Numbered from the stretch's first letter, positions 13,113 to 28,100 are shown. The stretch: 64,000 bases of DNA from Pseudorasbora parva (GCF_024679245.1 NC_090177.1:43614518-43678517), one strand, 5' to 3'. Numbers and translations: made by a program. Notes: a model not told the origin generated them from the letters alone.

Positions 13113-14330
13113 AAATATCAAATGACAGAATGAGCAAACCAATAAAGGAAAGATTTTTATACATTTTGACAATTGGGCTGTAAGTGCTTGAATGATGAAT
13201 TTTGGGGAAATTTTACTGTACTTTTCTCCAAAACTTTACAGTAAAATGACTTGTAAAGAAATACAGTAATAGTCAGGGTCACTCTGAACAAATTTCAAAT
13301 GATGGAATGAGCAAAGCTATAAAGGAAATATTTTATGATTTTTTTGAAAATTGGACAGTGTTTGAATTCACTTTGATTTTTGGGCAAGTTTGACTGTACT
13401 TTTCTCCAAACTATATAGTAAAATGACTTGTAAATAAATACAGTAACAGTCAGGGTCACTTTGAACGAATATCAAATGATGGAATGAGCAAGCCTATATA
13501 GGAAATATTTTTAGGATTTTTTTGAAAATTTGAGTGTTTGAATTCACTTTGATTTGTGGGCAAGTTTAACTGTACTTTTCTCCAAAACTATACAGTAAAT
13601 AAATACAGTAATAGTCAGGGTCACTCTGAACAAATTTAAGATGACGGAATGAGGAAACCTATAAAGGAAATATTTTTATGATTTTTTGAAAATTGGACAG
13701 TGTTTGAATTCAATGAGATTTTTGGGAAGTTTGACTGTACTTTTCTCCAAAACTATACAGTAAAATGACTTGTACATAAATACAGTAATAGTCAGGGTCA
13801 CTCTGAACAAATATCAAATTACAGAATTAGCAAAGCTATACAGGAAAGAGATTTTTATAATTTTTTGAAAATTGGACAGTGTTTGAATTCACTTTGATTT
13901 TTGGGCAAGTTTGACTGTACTTTTCTCCAAAACTATACAGTAAAATGACTTGTAAATAAATACAGTAATAGACATGGTCACTTTGAACAATTATCTAATG
14001 ACAGAATGAGCAAACCTATAAAATAAATATTTTTATGATTTTTTGAAAATTGGACAGTGTTTGAATTCAATTAGGTTTTTGGGCAAGTTTTACTGTACTT
14101 TTCTCCAAAATTATACAGTAAAATGACTTGTAAATAAATACAGTAATAGTCAGGATTACTTAGAACAAATATAAATTGACAGAATGAGCAAACCTATAAA
14201 GGAAAGATTTTTATGAATTTTGACAATTGGGCTGTAAGTGCTTGAATGATGAATTTGGGGCAAGTTTGACTGTACTTTTCTCCAAAACTATACAGTAAAA
14301 TGACTTGTAAATAAATACAGTAATAGTCAG

Positions 14331-14343
14331 GGTCACTTTGACC
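14331..14343. promoter_or_regulatory. Perfect GGTCAnnnTGACC palindrome, copy 3
   Basis: Carried by the 1231-bp duplicate; unchanged sequence. Confidence 0.3.
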
Positions 14344-15536
14344 AAATATCAAATGACAGAATGAGCAAACCAATAAAGGAAAGATTTTTATACATTTTGA
14401 CAATTGGGCTGTAAGTGCTTGAATGATGAATTTTGGGGAAATTTTACTGTACTTTTCTCCAAAACTTTACAGTAAAATGACTTGTAAAGAAATACAGTAA
14501 TAGTCAGGGTCACTCTGAACAAATTTCAAATGATGGAATGAGCAAAGCTATAAAGGAAATATTTTATGATTTTTTTGAAAATTGGACAGTGTTTGAATTC
14601 ACTTTGATTTTTGGGCAAGTTTGACTGTACTTTTCTCCAAACTATATAGTAAAATGACTTGTAAATAAATACAGTAACAGTCAGGGTCACTTTGAACGAA
14701 TATCAAATGATGGAATGAGCAAGCCTATATAGGAAATATTTTTAGGATTTTTTTGAAAATTTGAGTGTTTGAATTCACTTTGATTTGTGGGCAAGTTTAA
14801 CTGTACTTTTCTCCAAAACTATACAGTAAATAAATACAGTAATAGTCAGGGTCACTCTGAACAAATTTAAGATGACGGAATGAGGAAACCTATAAAGGAA
14901 ATATTTTTATGATTTTTTGAAAATTGGACAGTGTTTGAATTCAATGAGATTTTTGGGAAGTTTGACTGTACTTTTCTCCAAAACTATACAGTAAAATGAC
15001 TTGTACATACATACAGCAATAGTCAGGGTCACTCTGAACAAATATCAAATGACAGAATGAGCAAACCTATGAAGGAAAGATTTTTATGGTTTTTTTGAAA
15101 ATTGGACAGAGTTTGAATTCAATTAGATTTTTGGGCAAGTTTGACTGTACTTTTCTCCAAAACTATACAGTAAAATGACTTGTAAATAAATACAGTAATA
15201 GTCATGGTCACTCTGAACAAATATCAAATGATGGAATGAGCAAACATATAAAGTAAATATTTTTATGATATTCAATTAGATTTGTGGGGCAAGTTTGACT
15301 GTACTTTTCTCCAAAACTATACAGTACAATGACTTGTACATAAATACAGTAATAGTCAGGGTCACTCTGAACAAATATCAAATGACAGAATGAGCAAACC
15401 TATAAAGGAAAGATTTTTATGAATTTTGACAATTGGGCTGTAAGTGCTTGAATGATGAATTTGGGGCAAGTTTGACTGTACTTTTCTCCAAAACTATACA
15501 GTAAAATGACTTGTAAATAAATACAGTAATAGTCAG

Positions 15537-15549
15537 GGTCACTTTGACC
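15537..15549. promoter_or_regulatory. Perfect GGTCAnnnTGACC palindrome, copy 4
   Basis: Carried by the 2437-bp offset block (1206 bp after copy 3); unchanged sequence. Confidence 0.3.
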
Positions 15550-16587
15550 AAATATCAAATGACAGAATGAGCAAACCAATAAAGGAAAGATTTTTATACA
15601 TTTTGACAATTGGGCTGTAAGTGCTTGAATGATGAATTTTGGGGAAATTTTACTGTACTTTTCTCCAAAACTTTACAGTAAAATGACTTGTAAAGAAATA
15701 CAGTAATAGTCAGGGTCACTCTGAACAAATTTCAAATGATGGAATGAGCAAAGCTATAAAGGAAATATTTTATGATTTTTTTGAAAATTGGACAGTGTTT
15801 GAATTCACTTTGATTTTTGGGCAAGTTTGACTGTACTTTTCTCCAAACTATATAGTAAAATGACTTGTAAATAAATACAGTAACAGTCAGGGTCACTTTG
15901 AACGAATATCAAATGATGGAATGAGCAAGCCTATATAGGAAATATTTTTAGGATTTTTTTGAAAATTTGAGTGTTTGAATTCACTTTGATTTGTGGGCAA
16001 GTTTAACTGTACTTTTCTCCAAAACTATACAGTAAATAAATACAGTAATAGTCAGGGTCACTCTGAACAAATTTAAGATGACGGAATGAGGAAACCTATA
16101 AAGGAAATATTTTTATGATTTTTTGAAAATTGGACAGTGTTTGAATTCAATGAGATTTTTGGGAAGTTTGACTGTACTTTTCTCCAAAACTATACAGTAA
16201 AATGACTTGTACATAAATACAGTAATAGTCAGGGTCACTCTGAACAAATATCAAATTACAGAATTAGCAAAGCTATACAGGAAAGAGATTTTTATAATTT
16301 TTTGAAAATTGGACAGTGTTTGAATTCACTTTGATTTTTGGGCAAGTTTGACTGTACTTTTCTCCAAAACTATACAGTAAAATGACTTGTAAATAAATAC
16401 AGTAATAGACATGGTCACTTTGAACAATTATCTAATGACAGAATGAGCAAACCTATAAAATAAATATTTTTATGATTTTTTGAAAATTGGACAGTGTTTG
16501 AATTCAATTAGGTTTTTGGGCAAGTTTTACTGTACTTTTCTCCAAAATTATACAGTAAAATGACTTGTAAATAAATACAGTAATAGT

Positions 16588-17350
16588 CAGGATTACTTAG
16601 AACAAATATAAATTGACAGAATGAGCAAACTTATAAAGAAAAGATTTTTATGAATTTTGACAATTGGGCTGTAAGTGCTTGAATGATGAATTTTGGGGAA
16701 AATTTGACTGTACTTTTCTCCAAAACTATACAGTAAAATGACTTGTAAAGATATACAGTAATAGTCAGAATCACTCTGAACAAATTTCAAATGACGGAAT
16801 GGCCAAACCTATAAAGGGAATATTATTGTGATTTTTTTGAAAATTGGACAGTGTTTGAATTCAATGAGATTTTTGGGAAGTTTGACTGTACTTTTCTCTA
16901 AAACTATACAGTAAAATGACTTGTAAATGAATACAGTATTAGTCATGGTCACTTTGAACAATTATCTAATGACAGAATGAGCAAACCTATAAAATAAATA
17001 TTTTTATGATTTTTTGAAAATTGGAGAGTGTTTGTATTCAATGAGATTTTTGGGCAAGTTTGACTGTACTTTTTTCCAAAACTATACAGTAAAATGACTT
17101 GTAAATAAATACAGTAATAGTCAGGATTACTTAGAACAAATATAAATTGACAGAATGAGCAAACTTATAAAGAAAAGATTTTTATGAATTTTGATAATTG
17201 GGCTGTAAGTGCTTGAATGATGAATTTTGGGGAAAATTTGACTGTACTTTTCTCCAAAACTATACAGTAAAATGACTTGTTAAGATATACAGTAATAGTC
17301 AGAATCACTCTGAACAAATTTCAAATGACGGAATGAGCAAACCTATTAAG
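16588..17350 (+). repeat. 534-bp (three-monomer) local duplication in C
   Basis: CAGGATTACTTAGAACAAAT begins at 16588 and again at 17122, an offset of 534 bp, which is exactly three 178-bp monomers. The downstream AAACTTATAAAGAAAAG and GATATACAGTAATAG variants are also shared. Confidence 0.75.
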
Positions 17351-20300
17351 GGAATATTATTGTGATTTTTTTGAAAATTGGACAGTGTTTGAATTCAATT
17401 AGACTTTGTGGCAAGTTTGACTGTACTTTTCTCCAAAACTATACAGTAAAATGACTTGTACATAAATACAATAATAGTCAGGGTCACTCTGAACAAATTT
17501 CAAATGACGGAATGAGCAAACATATAAAGTAAATATTTTAATGATTTTTTTGGAAAATTGGACAGTGTTTGAATTCAATTAGGTTTTTGGGCAAGTTTTA
17601 CTGTACTTTTCTCCAAAACTATACAGTAAAATGACTTGTAAATAAATACAGTAATAGTCAGGGTCACTTAGAACAAATATCAATTGACAGAATGAGCAAA
17701 CCTATAAAGAAAAGATTTTTATGAATTTTGACAATTGGGCTGTAAGTGCTTGAATGATGATTTTTGGGGCAAGTTTGATTGTACTTTTCTCCAAAACTAT
17801 ACAGTAAAATGACTTGTAAATAAATACAGTAATAGTCAGGGTCACTTTGAAAAAATATCAAATGACATAATGAGCAAACCTATAAAGAAAAGATTTTTAT
17901 AAATTTTTTGAAAATTGGACAGTGTTTGGATTCAGTTAGATTTTTGGGCAAGTTTGACTGTACTTTTCTCCAAAACTATCCAGTAAAATTACTTGTACAT
18001 AAATACAGTAATAATCAAGGTCACGCTAAATAAATATCAAATGACAGAATGAGCAAACCTATAAAGGAAAGATTTTTATGAATTTTGAGAATTGGGCTGT
18101 AAGTGCTTGAATGATGAATTTTGGGGAAATTTTACTGTACTTTTCTCCAAAACTTTACAGTAAAATGACTTGTAAAGAAATACAGTAATAGTCAGGGTCA
18201 CTCTGAACAAATTTCAAATGACGGAATGAGCAAACTTATAAAGGAAATAATTTTATGATTTTTTGAAAATTGGACAGTGTTTGAATTCAATGAGATTTTT
18301 GGGAAGTTTGACTGTACTTTTCTCCAAAACTATACAGTAAAATGACTTGTACATAAATACAGTAATAGTCAGAGTCACTCTGAACAAATATCAAATTACA
18401 GAATTAGCAAACCTATACAGGAAAGAGATTTTTATAATTTTTTGAAAATTGGACAGTGTTTGAATTCACTTTGATTTTTGGGCAAGTTTGACTGTACTTT
18501 TCTCCAAAACTATACAGTAAAATGACTTGTAAATAAATACAGTAATAGTCATGGTCACTTTGAACAATTATCTAATGACAGAATGAGCAAACCTATAAAA
18601 TAAATATTTTTATGATTTTTTGAAAATTGGACAGTGTTTGAATTCAATTAGGTTTTGGGGCAAGTTTTACTGTACTTTTCTCCAAAATTATACAGTAAAA
18701 TGACTTGTAAATAAATATAGTAATAGTCAGGATAACTTAGAACAAATATAAATTGACTAAATTGGGCTGTAAGTGCTTGAATGTTGAATTTTGGGGAAAA
18801 TTTGACTGTACTTTGCTCCAAAACTATACAGTAAAATGACTTGTAAAGATATACAGTAATAGTCAGAATCACTCTGAACAAATTTCAAATGACGGAATGA
18901 GCAAACCTATAAAGGGAATATTATTGTGATTTTTTTGAAAATTGGACAGTGTTTGAATTCAATTAGATTTTTGGGCAAGTTAGACTGTACCTTTCTCCAA
19001 AACTATACAGTAAGATGACTTGTAAATAAATACAGTAATAGTCAGGCTCACTTTGAAAAAATATCAAATGACGGAATGAGCAAACCTATAAAGGAAAGAT
19101 TTTTATGAATTTTGACAATTGGGCTGTAAGTGCTTGAATGATGAATTTTGGGGAAAATTTGACTGTACTTTTCTCCAAAACTATACAGTAAAATGACTTG
19201 TAAAGATATACAGTAATAGTCAGAGTCACTCTGAACAAATTTCAAATGACGGAATGAGCAAACCTATAAAGGGAATATTATTGTGATTTTTTTGAAAATT
19301 GGACAGTGTTTGAATTCAATTAGATTTTTGGGCAAGTTTGACTGTACTTTTCTCCAAAACTATACAGTAAAATGACTTGTACATAAATACAATAATATTC
19401 AGGGTCACTCTGAAAAAATATCAAATGACAGAATGAGCAAACCTATAAAGGAAAGATTTGTATGAATTTTGACAATTGGGCTGTAACAAATTTCAAATGA
19501 CGGAATGAGCAAACATATAAAGTAAATATTTTAATTATTTTTTTGAAAATTGGACAGTCTTTGAATTCAATTAGATTTTGGGGCAAGTTTGACTGTACTT
19601 TTCTCCAAAACTATACAGTAAAATGACTTGTACATAAATACAATAATAGTCAGGGTCACTCTGAACAAATTTCAAATGACGGAATGAACAAACATATAAA
19701 GTAAATATTTTAATGATTTTTTTTGAAAATTGGACAGTGTTTGAATTCAATTAGGTTTTTGGGCAAGTTTTACTGTACTTTTCTCCAAAACTATACAGTA
19801 AAATGACTTGTAAATAAATACAGTAATAGTCAGGGTCACTTAGAACAAATATCAATTGACAGAATGAGCAAACCTATAAAGAAAAGATTTTTATGAATTT
19901 TGACAATTGGGCTTTAAGTGCTTGAATGATGAATTTTGGGGCAAGTTTGATTGTACTTTTCTCCAAAACTATACAGTAAAATGACTTGTAAAGAAATACA
20001 GTAATAGTCAGAGTCACTCTGAAAAAATTTCAAATGACGAAATGAGCAAACCTATAAAGGGAATATTTTTGTGATTTTTTTGAAAATTGGACAGTGTTTG
20101 AATTCAATTAGATTTTTGGGCAAGTTTGACTGTACTTTTCTCCAAAACTATCCAGTAAAATTACTTGTACATAAATACAGTAATAATCAGGGTCACGCTA
20201 AATAAATATCAAATGACAGAATGAGCAAACCTATAAAGGAAAGATTTTTATGAATTTTGACAATTGGGCTGTAAGTGCTTGAATGATGAATTTTGGGGCA

Positions 20301-20700
20301 AAGTTGACTGTAGTTTTCTCCTAAACGATACAGTAAAATGACTTATAAATAAATACAGTAATAGTCATGGTCACTTTGAACAAATATCTGAAGACAGAAT
20401 GAGCAAACCTATAAAGGGAATATTTTTATGATTTTTTTTTTTGAAAATTGGACAGTGTTTGAATTCAATTAGATTTTTGGGCAAGTTTGACTGTACTTTT
20501 CTCCAAAACTATCCAGTAAAATTACTAGTACATAAATACAGTAATAATCAGGGTCACGCTAAATAAATATCTAATGACAGAATGAGCAAAGCTATAAAGG
20601 AAATATTTTTATGGTTTTTTTGAAAATTTGACAGTGTTTGAATTCACTTTGATTTTTTGGCAAGTTTGACTGTACTTTTCTCCAAAACTATACAGTAAAA
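17350..20700 (+). repeat. Irregular C stretch between the large duplications
   Basis: Type 1 and type 2 monomers are mixed here with several shortened units. One is at about 19484-19500, where GGGCTGTAAC runs straight into AAATTTCAAATGACGG. A similar fused monomer recurs at about 21170 and 25604, so that deletion predates the 4434-bp duplication. One unit near 20430 has a T tract lengthened to ten. No gene or non-satellite DNA was seen. Confidence 0.7.
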
Positions 20701-23700
20701 TGACTTGTACATAAATACAGTAATAGTCAGGGTCACTTTGAAAAAATATCAAATGACATAATGAGCAAACCTATAAAGGAAAGATTTTTATGAATTTTGA
20801 CAATTGGGCTGTAAGTGCTTGAATGATGAATTTTGGGGAAAATTTGACTGTACTTTTCTCCAAAACTATACAGTAAAATGACTTGTAAAGAAATACAGTA
20901 ATAGTCAGAGTCACTCTGAACAAATTTCAAAAGACGGAATGAGCAAACCTATAAAGGGAATATTTTTGTGATTTTTTTGAATATTGGACAGTGTTTGAAT
21001 TCAATTAGATTTTTGGGAGAGTTTGACTGTACTTTTCTCCAAAACTATACAGTAAAATGACTTGTACATAAATACAATAATATTCAGGGTCACCCTGAAC
21101 AAATATCAAATGACAGAATGAGCAAACCTATAAAGGAAAGATTTGTATGAATTTTGACATTTGGGCTTAACAAATTTCAAATGACGGAATGAGCAAACAT
21201 ATAAAGTAAATATTTTAATGATTTTTTCGAAAATTGGACAGTTTTTGAATTCAATTAGATTTTGGGGCAAGTTTGACTGTACTTTTCTCCAAAACTATAC
21301 AGTAAAATGACTTGTACATAAATACAATAATAGTCAGGGTCACTCTGAACAAATTTCAAATGACGGAATGAGCAAACATATAAAGTAAATATTTTAATGA
21401 TTTTTTTTGAAAATTGGACAGTGTTTGAATTCAATAAGGTTTTTGGGCAAGTTTTACTGTACTTTTCTCCAAAACTATACAGTAAAATGACTTGTAAATA
21501 AATACAGCAATAGTCAGGGTCACTTAGAACAAATATCAATTGACAGAATGAGCAAACCTATAAAGAAAAGATTTTTATGAATTTTGACAATTGGGCTGTA
21601 AGTGCTTGAATTATGAATTTTGGGGCAAGTTTGATTGTGCTTTTCTCCAAAACTATACAGTAAAATGACTTGTAAATAAATACAGTAATAGTCAGGGTCA
21701 CTTTGAAAAAGTATCAAATGACATAATGAGCAAACCTATAAAGATAAGATTTTTATGAATTTTGACAATTGGTTTGTAAGTGCTTGAATGATGAATTTTG
21801 GGGAAAAATTGACTGTACTTTTCTCCAAAACTATACAGTAAAATGACTTGTAAAGAAATACAGTAAAAGTCAGAGTCACTCTGAACAAATTTCAAATGAA
21901 GGAATGAGCAAACCTATAAAGGGAATATTTTTATGATTTTTTTGAAAATTGGACAGTGTTTGAATTCACTTTGATTTTTGGGCAAGTTTGACTGTACTTT
22001 TCTCCAAAACTATACAGTACAATGACTTGTAAATAAATGCAGTAATAGTCATGGTCACTTTGAACAAATATATAATGACAGAATGAGCAAACCTATAAAA
22101 GAAATATTTTTATGATTTTTTGAAAATTTGACAATGTTTGAATTCACTTTGATTTTTGGACAAGTTTGACTGTACTTTTCTCCAAAACTACAAAGTAAAA
22201 TGACTTGTAAATAAATACAGTAATAGTCAGGGTCACTTTGAACAAATATCAAATGACAGAATGAGCAAACCTATAAAGGAAAGATTTTTATGAATTTTGA
22301 CAATTGGGCTGTAAGTGATTGAATGATGAATTTTGGGGCAAATTTTACTGTACTTTTCTCCAAAACTATACAGTAAAATGACTTGTACATAAATACAATA
22401 ATAGTCAGGGTCATTCTGAACAGATATCAAATGACACAATGAGCAAACCTATAAAGGAAATATTTTAATGATTTTCTGAAAATTGGACACATTGTAAGTA
22501 TTTGAATGCACATTGATTTTTGGGGTGTATGACTGTACTTTTCTCCAAAACTATACAGTAAAATGACTTGTAAATAAATACAGTATTAGTCAGGGTCACT
22601 CTGAACAAATTTCAATTGACGGAATGAGCAAACATATAAAGTAAATATTTTTATGATTTTTTTGAAAATTGGACAGTGGTTGAATTCACTTTGATTTTTA
22701 GACAAGATTGACTGTACTTTTCTCCAAAACTACACAGTAAAATGACTTGTAAATAAATACAGTAATAGTCAGGGTCACTTTGAACAAATATCATATGACA
22801 GAATGAGCAAACCTATAAAGGAATGATTTTTATGAATTTTGACAATTGGGCTGTAAGTGCTTGAATGATGAATTTTGGGGCAAATTTTACTGTACTTTTC
22901 TCCAAAACTATACAGTAAAATGACCTGTAAAGAAATACAGTAATAGTCAGGGTCACCCCTAACAAATTTCAAATGATGGAATGAGCAAACCTATAAAGGA
23001 AATATTTTTATGATTTTTGAAAATTGCACACTGTTTGAATTCTATTAGATTTCTGGGCAAGTTTGACTGTACTTTTCTCCAAAACTATACAGCAAATTGA
23101 CTTGTACATAAATACAGTAATAGTCAGGGTCACTCTGAACAAATATAAAATGACAGAATGAGCAAACCTATACAGGAAAGAGATTTTTATGATTTTTTGA
23201 AAATTGGACTGTAAGTGCTTGAAATCATTTTGGGGCAAATTTGACTGTACTTTTCTCCAAAACTATACAGTACAATGACTTGGAAATAAATAAACAAATA
23301 GTCAGGGTCACTCTGAACAAATATCAAATGACGGAATGAGCAAACCTATAAAGGAAAGATTTTTATGAATTTTGACAATTGGGCTGTAAGTGCTTGAATG
23401 ATGAATTTTGGGGCAAATTTGACTGTACTTTTCTACAAAACTATACAGTAAAATGACTTGTAAATAAATACTGTAATAGTCAGGGTCACTCTGAACAAAT
23501 TTCAAATGAAGGAATGAGCAAACCTATAAAGGGAATATTTTTATGATTTTTTTGAAAATTGGACAGTGTTTGAATTCACTTAGATTTTTGGGCAAGTTTG
23601 ACTGTACTTTTCTCCAAAACTATACATTACAATGACTTGTAAATAAATGCAGTAATAGTCATGGTCACTTTGAACAAATATATAATGACAGAATGAGCAA

Positions 23701-25133
23701 ACCTATAAAAGAAATATTTTTATGATTTTTTGAAAATTGGACAATGTTTGAATTCACTTTGATTTTTGGACAAGTTTGACTGTACTTTTCTCCAAACCTA
23801 CACAGTAAAATGACTTGTAAATAAATACAGTAATAGTCAGGGTCACTTTGAACAAATATCAAATGACAGAATGAGCAAACCTATAAAGGAAAGATTTTTA
23901 TGAATTTTGACAATTGGGCTGTAAGTGATTGAATGATGAATTTTGGGGCAAATTTTACTGTACTTTTCTCCAAAACTATACAGTAAAATGACCTGTAAAG
24001 AAATACAGTAATAGTCAGGGTCACTCTGAACAAATATCAAATGACAGAATGAGCAAACCTATACAGAAAAAGAGATTTTTATGATTTTTTGAAAATTGGA
24101 CTGTAAGTGCTTGAAATCATTTTGGGGCAAATTTGACTGTACTTTTCTCCAAAACTATACAGTAAAATGACTTGTAAATAAATACTGTAATAGTCATGGT
24201 CACTTTGAACAAATATCTAATGACAGAATGAGCAAACCTATAAAAGGAATATTTTTATTATTTTTTTGAAAATTGGACAGTGTTTGAATTCAACTTGATT
24301 TTTGGGCAAGTTTGACTATACTTTTCTCCAAAACTATACAGTAAAATGACTTGTACATAAATACAATAATAGTCAGGGTCACTTTGAACAAATATCATAT
24401 GACAGAATGAGCAAACCTATAAAGGAAATTTTTTTTTGAATTTTGACATTTGGGCTGTAAGTGCTTGAATGATGAATTTTGGGGCATATTTGACTTTACT
24501 TTTCTCCAAAACTATACAGTAAAATGACTTGTAAATAATTACAGTAATAGTCACTTTGAACAAATATCTACAGTACAAATATCTACAGTACAAATTGAAC
24601 AAATATAATACAGTAATATTGTCACTTTGAACAAATATCTAATGACAGAATGAGCAAACCTATAAAAGAAATATTTTTATGATTCTTTTGAAAATTGGAC
24701 AGTGTTTGAATTCAACTTGATTTTTGGGCAAGTTTGACTGTACTTTTCTCCAAAACTATACAGTAAAATGACTTGTAAAGAAATACAGTAATAGTCAGGG
24801 TCACTCTGATCAAATTTCAAATGACGGAATGAGCAAACCTATTAAGGAAATATTTTTATGATTTTTTGAAAATTGGACAATGTTTGAATTCACTTTGATG
24901 TTTGGGCAAGTTTTACTGTACTTTTCTCCAAAACCATAGAGTAAAATGACTTGTACATAAATACAGAGAGAGTAATAGTCAGGGTCACTCTGAACAAATA
25001 TCAAATGACAGAATGAGCAAACCTATAAAGGAAAGAATTTTATGATTTTCTGAAAATTGGACCCAGTGTAAGTATATGAATGCACATATTATTGGGGTGT
25101 TTTACTGTACTTTCTCAAAAACTATACAGTAAA
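20700..25133 (+). repeat. 4434-bp segmental duplication in C, copy 1
   Basis: This block of about 25 monomers recurs immediately downstream. Across the stretches I compared line by line, copies 1 and 2 are identical or nearly so, including rare variants such as GGTCACCCTGAAC (21088), GGTCACCCCTAAC (about 22952) and GGACACATTGTAAGTA (about 22485). The right breakpoint falls in the GTAAAATGACTTGTAC motif near 25120-25134, where TGCACATATTATTGGGG sequence gives way to copy 2. Confidence 0.9.
24545..24640 (+). repeat. Rearranged C monomer with short internal repeat, copy 1
   Basis: Within one monomer AAATATCTACAGTAC occurs twice in tandem, followed by AAATTGAACAAATATAATAC and a second GTCACTTTGAAC. 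This looks like a small local slippage or templated insertion. The same scar is at about 29333-29428, so it predates the large duplication. Confidence 0.7.
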
Positions 25134-28100
25134 ATGACTTGTACATAAATACAGTAATAGTCAGGGTCACTTTGAAAAAATATCAAATGACATAATGAGC
25201 AAACCTATAAAGGAAAGATTTTTATGAATTTTGACAATTGGGCTGTAAGTGCTTGAATGATGAATTTTGGGGAAAATTTGACTGTACTTTTCTCCAAAAC
25301 TATACAGTAAAATGACTTGTAAAGAAATACAGTAATAGTCAGAGTCACTCTGAACAAATTTCAAAAGACGGAATGAGCAAACCTATAAAGGGAATATTTT
25401 TGTGATTTTTTTGAATATTGGACAGTGTTTGAATTCAATTAGATTTTTGGGAGAGTTTGACTGTACTTTTCTCCAAAACTATACAGTAAAATGACTTGTA
25501 CATAAATACAATAATATTCAGGGTCACCCTGAACAAATATCAAATGACAGAATGAGCAAACCTATAAAGGAAAGATTTGTATGAATTTTGACATTTGGGC
25601 TTAACAAATTTCAAATGACGGAATGAGCAAACATATAAAGTAAATATTTTAATGATTTTTTCGAAAATTGGACAGTTTTTGAATTCAATTAGATTTTGGG
25701 GCAAGTTTGACTGTACTTTTCTCCAAAACTATACAGTAAAATGACTTGTACATAAATACAATAATAGTCAGGGTCACTCTGAACAAATTTCAAATGACGG
25801 AATGAGCAAACATATAAAGTAAATATTTTAATGATTTTTTTTGAAAATTGGACAGTGTTTGAATTCAATAAGGTTTTTGGGCAAGTTTTACTGTACTTTT
25901 CTCCAAAACTATACAGTAAAATGACTTGTAAATAAATACAGCAATAGTCAGGGTCACTTAGAACAAATATCAATTGACAGAATGAGCAAACCTATAAAGA
26001 AAAGATTTTTATGAATTTTGACAATTGGGCTGTAAGTGCTTGAATTATGAATTTTGGGGCAAGTTTGATTGTGCTTTTCTCCAAAACTATACAGTAAAAT
26101 GACTTGTAAATAAATACAGTAATAGTCAGGGTCACTTTGAAAAAGTATCAAATGACATAATGAGCAAACCTATAAAGATAAGATTTTTATGAATTTTGAC
26201 AATTGGTTTGTAAGTGCTTGAATGATGAATTTTGGGGAAAAATTGACTGTACTTTTCTCCAAAACTATACAGTAAAATGACTTGTAAAGAAATACAGTAA
26301 AAGTCAGAGTCACTCTGAACAAATTTCAAATGAAGGAATGAGCAAACCTATAAAGGGAATATTTTTATGATTTTTTTGAAAATTGGACAGTGTTTGAATT
26401 CACTTTGATTTTTGGGCAAGTTTGACTGTACTTTTCTCCAAAACTATACAGTACAATGACTTGTAAATAAATGCAGTAATAGTCATGGTCACTTTGAACA
26501 AATATATAATGACAGAATGAGCAAACCTATAAAAGAAATATTTTTATGATTTTTTGAAAATTTGACAATGTTTGAATTCACTTTGATTTTTGGACAAGTT
26601 TGACTGTACTTTTCTCCAAAACTACAAAGTAAAATGACTTGTAAATAAATACAGTAATAGTCAGGGTCACTTTGAACAAATATCAAATGACAGAATGAGC
26701 AAACCTATAAAGGAAAGATTTTTATGAATTTTGACAATTGGGCTGTAAGTGATTGAATGATGAATTTTGGGGCAAATTTTACTGTACTTTTCTCCAAAAC
26801 TATACAGTAAAATGACTTGTACATAAATACAATAATAGTCAGGGTCATTCTGAACAGATATCAAATGACACAATGAGCAAACCTATAAAGGAAATATTTT
26901 AATGATTTTCTGAAAATTGGACACATTGTAAGTATTTGAATGCACATTGATTTTTGGGGTGTATGACTGTACTTTTCTCCAAAACTATACAGTAAAATGA
27001 CTTGTAAATAAATACAGTATTAGTCAGGGTCACTCTGAACAAATTTCAATTGACGGAATGAGCAAACATATAAAGTAAATATTTTTATGATTTTTTTGAA
27101 AATTGGACAGTGGTTGAATTCACTTTGATTTTTAGACAAGATTGACTGTACTTTTCTCCAAAACTACACAGTAAAATGACTTGTAAATAAATACAGTAAT
27201 AGTCAGGGTCACTTTGAACAAATATCATATGACAGAATGAGCAAACCTATAAAGGAATGATTTTTATGAATTTTGACAATTGGGCTGTAAGTGCTTGAAT
27301 GATGAATTTTGGGGCAAATTTTACTGTACTTTTCTCCAAAACTATACAGTAAAATGACCTGTAAAGAAATACAGTAATAGTCAGGGTCACCCCTAACAAA
27401 TTTCAAATGATGGAATGAGCAAACCTATAAAGGAAATATTTTTATGATTTTTGAAAATTGCACACTGTTTGAATTCTATTAGATTTCTGGGCAAGTTTGA
27501 CTGTACTTTTCTCCAAAACTATACAGCAAATTGACTTGTACATAAATACAGTAATAGTCAGGGTCACTCTGAACAAATATAAAATGACAGAATGAGCAAA
27601 CCTATACAGGAAAGAGATTTTTATGATTTTTTGAAAATTGGACTGTAAGTGCTTGAAATCATTTTGGGGCAAATTTGACTGTACTTTTCTCCAAAACTAT
27701 ACAGTACAATGACTTGGAAATAAATAAACAAATAGTCAGGGTCACTCTGAACAAATATCAAATGACGGAATGAGCAAACCTATAAAGGAAAGATTTTTAT
27801 GAATTTTGACAATTGGGCTGTAAGTGCTTGAATGATGAATTTTGGGGCAAATTTGACTGTACTTTTCTACAAAACTATACAGTAAAATGACTTGTAAATA
27901 AATACTGTAATAGTCAGGGTCACTCTGAACAAATTTCAAATGAAGGAATGAGCAAACCTATAAAGGGAATATTTTTATGATTTTTTTGAAAATTGGACAG
28001 TGTTTGAATTCACTTAGATTTTTGGGCAAGTTTGACTGTACTTTTCTCCAAAACTATACATTACAATGACTTGTAAATAAATGCAGTAATAGTCATGGTC

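Larger units (their letters stand above)
7380..14193 (+). repeat. 4403-bp duplication in C
   Basis: About 7380-9790 is repeated at about 11783-14193 with an offset of 4403 bp. Anchors are CAAATGATGG at 7501 and 11904, a short monomer with ATGATATTCAATTAG at about 8425 and 12828, and the perfect palindrome at 8697 and 13100. Similarity stops near 14190, where the second copy switches to sequence like that at 12960. Confidence 0.85.
12960..15007 (+). repeat. 1231-bp tandem duplication in C
   Basis: About 12960-13776 is repeated at about 14191-15007 with an offset of 1231 bp, about seven monomers. The copies look nearly identical, and the left breakpoint at ~14190 is the point where the preceding 4403-bp copy is interrupted. 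This is therefore a later event superimposed on the 4403-bp duplication. Confidence 0.82.
12564..16627 (+). repeat. 2437-bp offset duplication in C
   Basis: From about 15001 to 16590 the sequence matches about 12564-14153 at an offset of 2437 bp. The private ACATACATACAGCAATAG variant occurs at about 12568 and 15005. Beyond 16590 the sequence follows the copy near 9754 (offset 6839), including GATATACAGTAATAG, so the segment is a mosaic of at least three duplication events. Confidence 0.8.
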
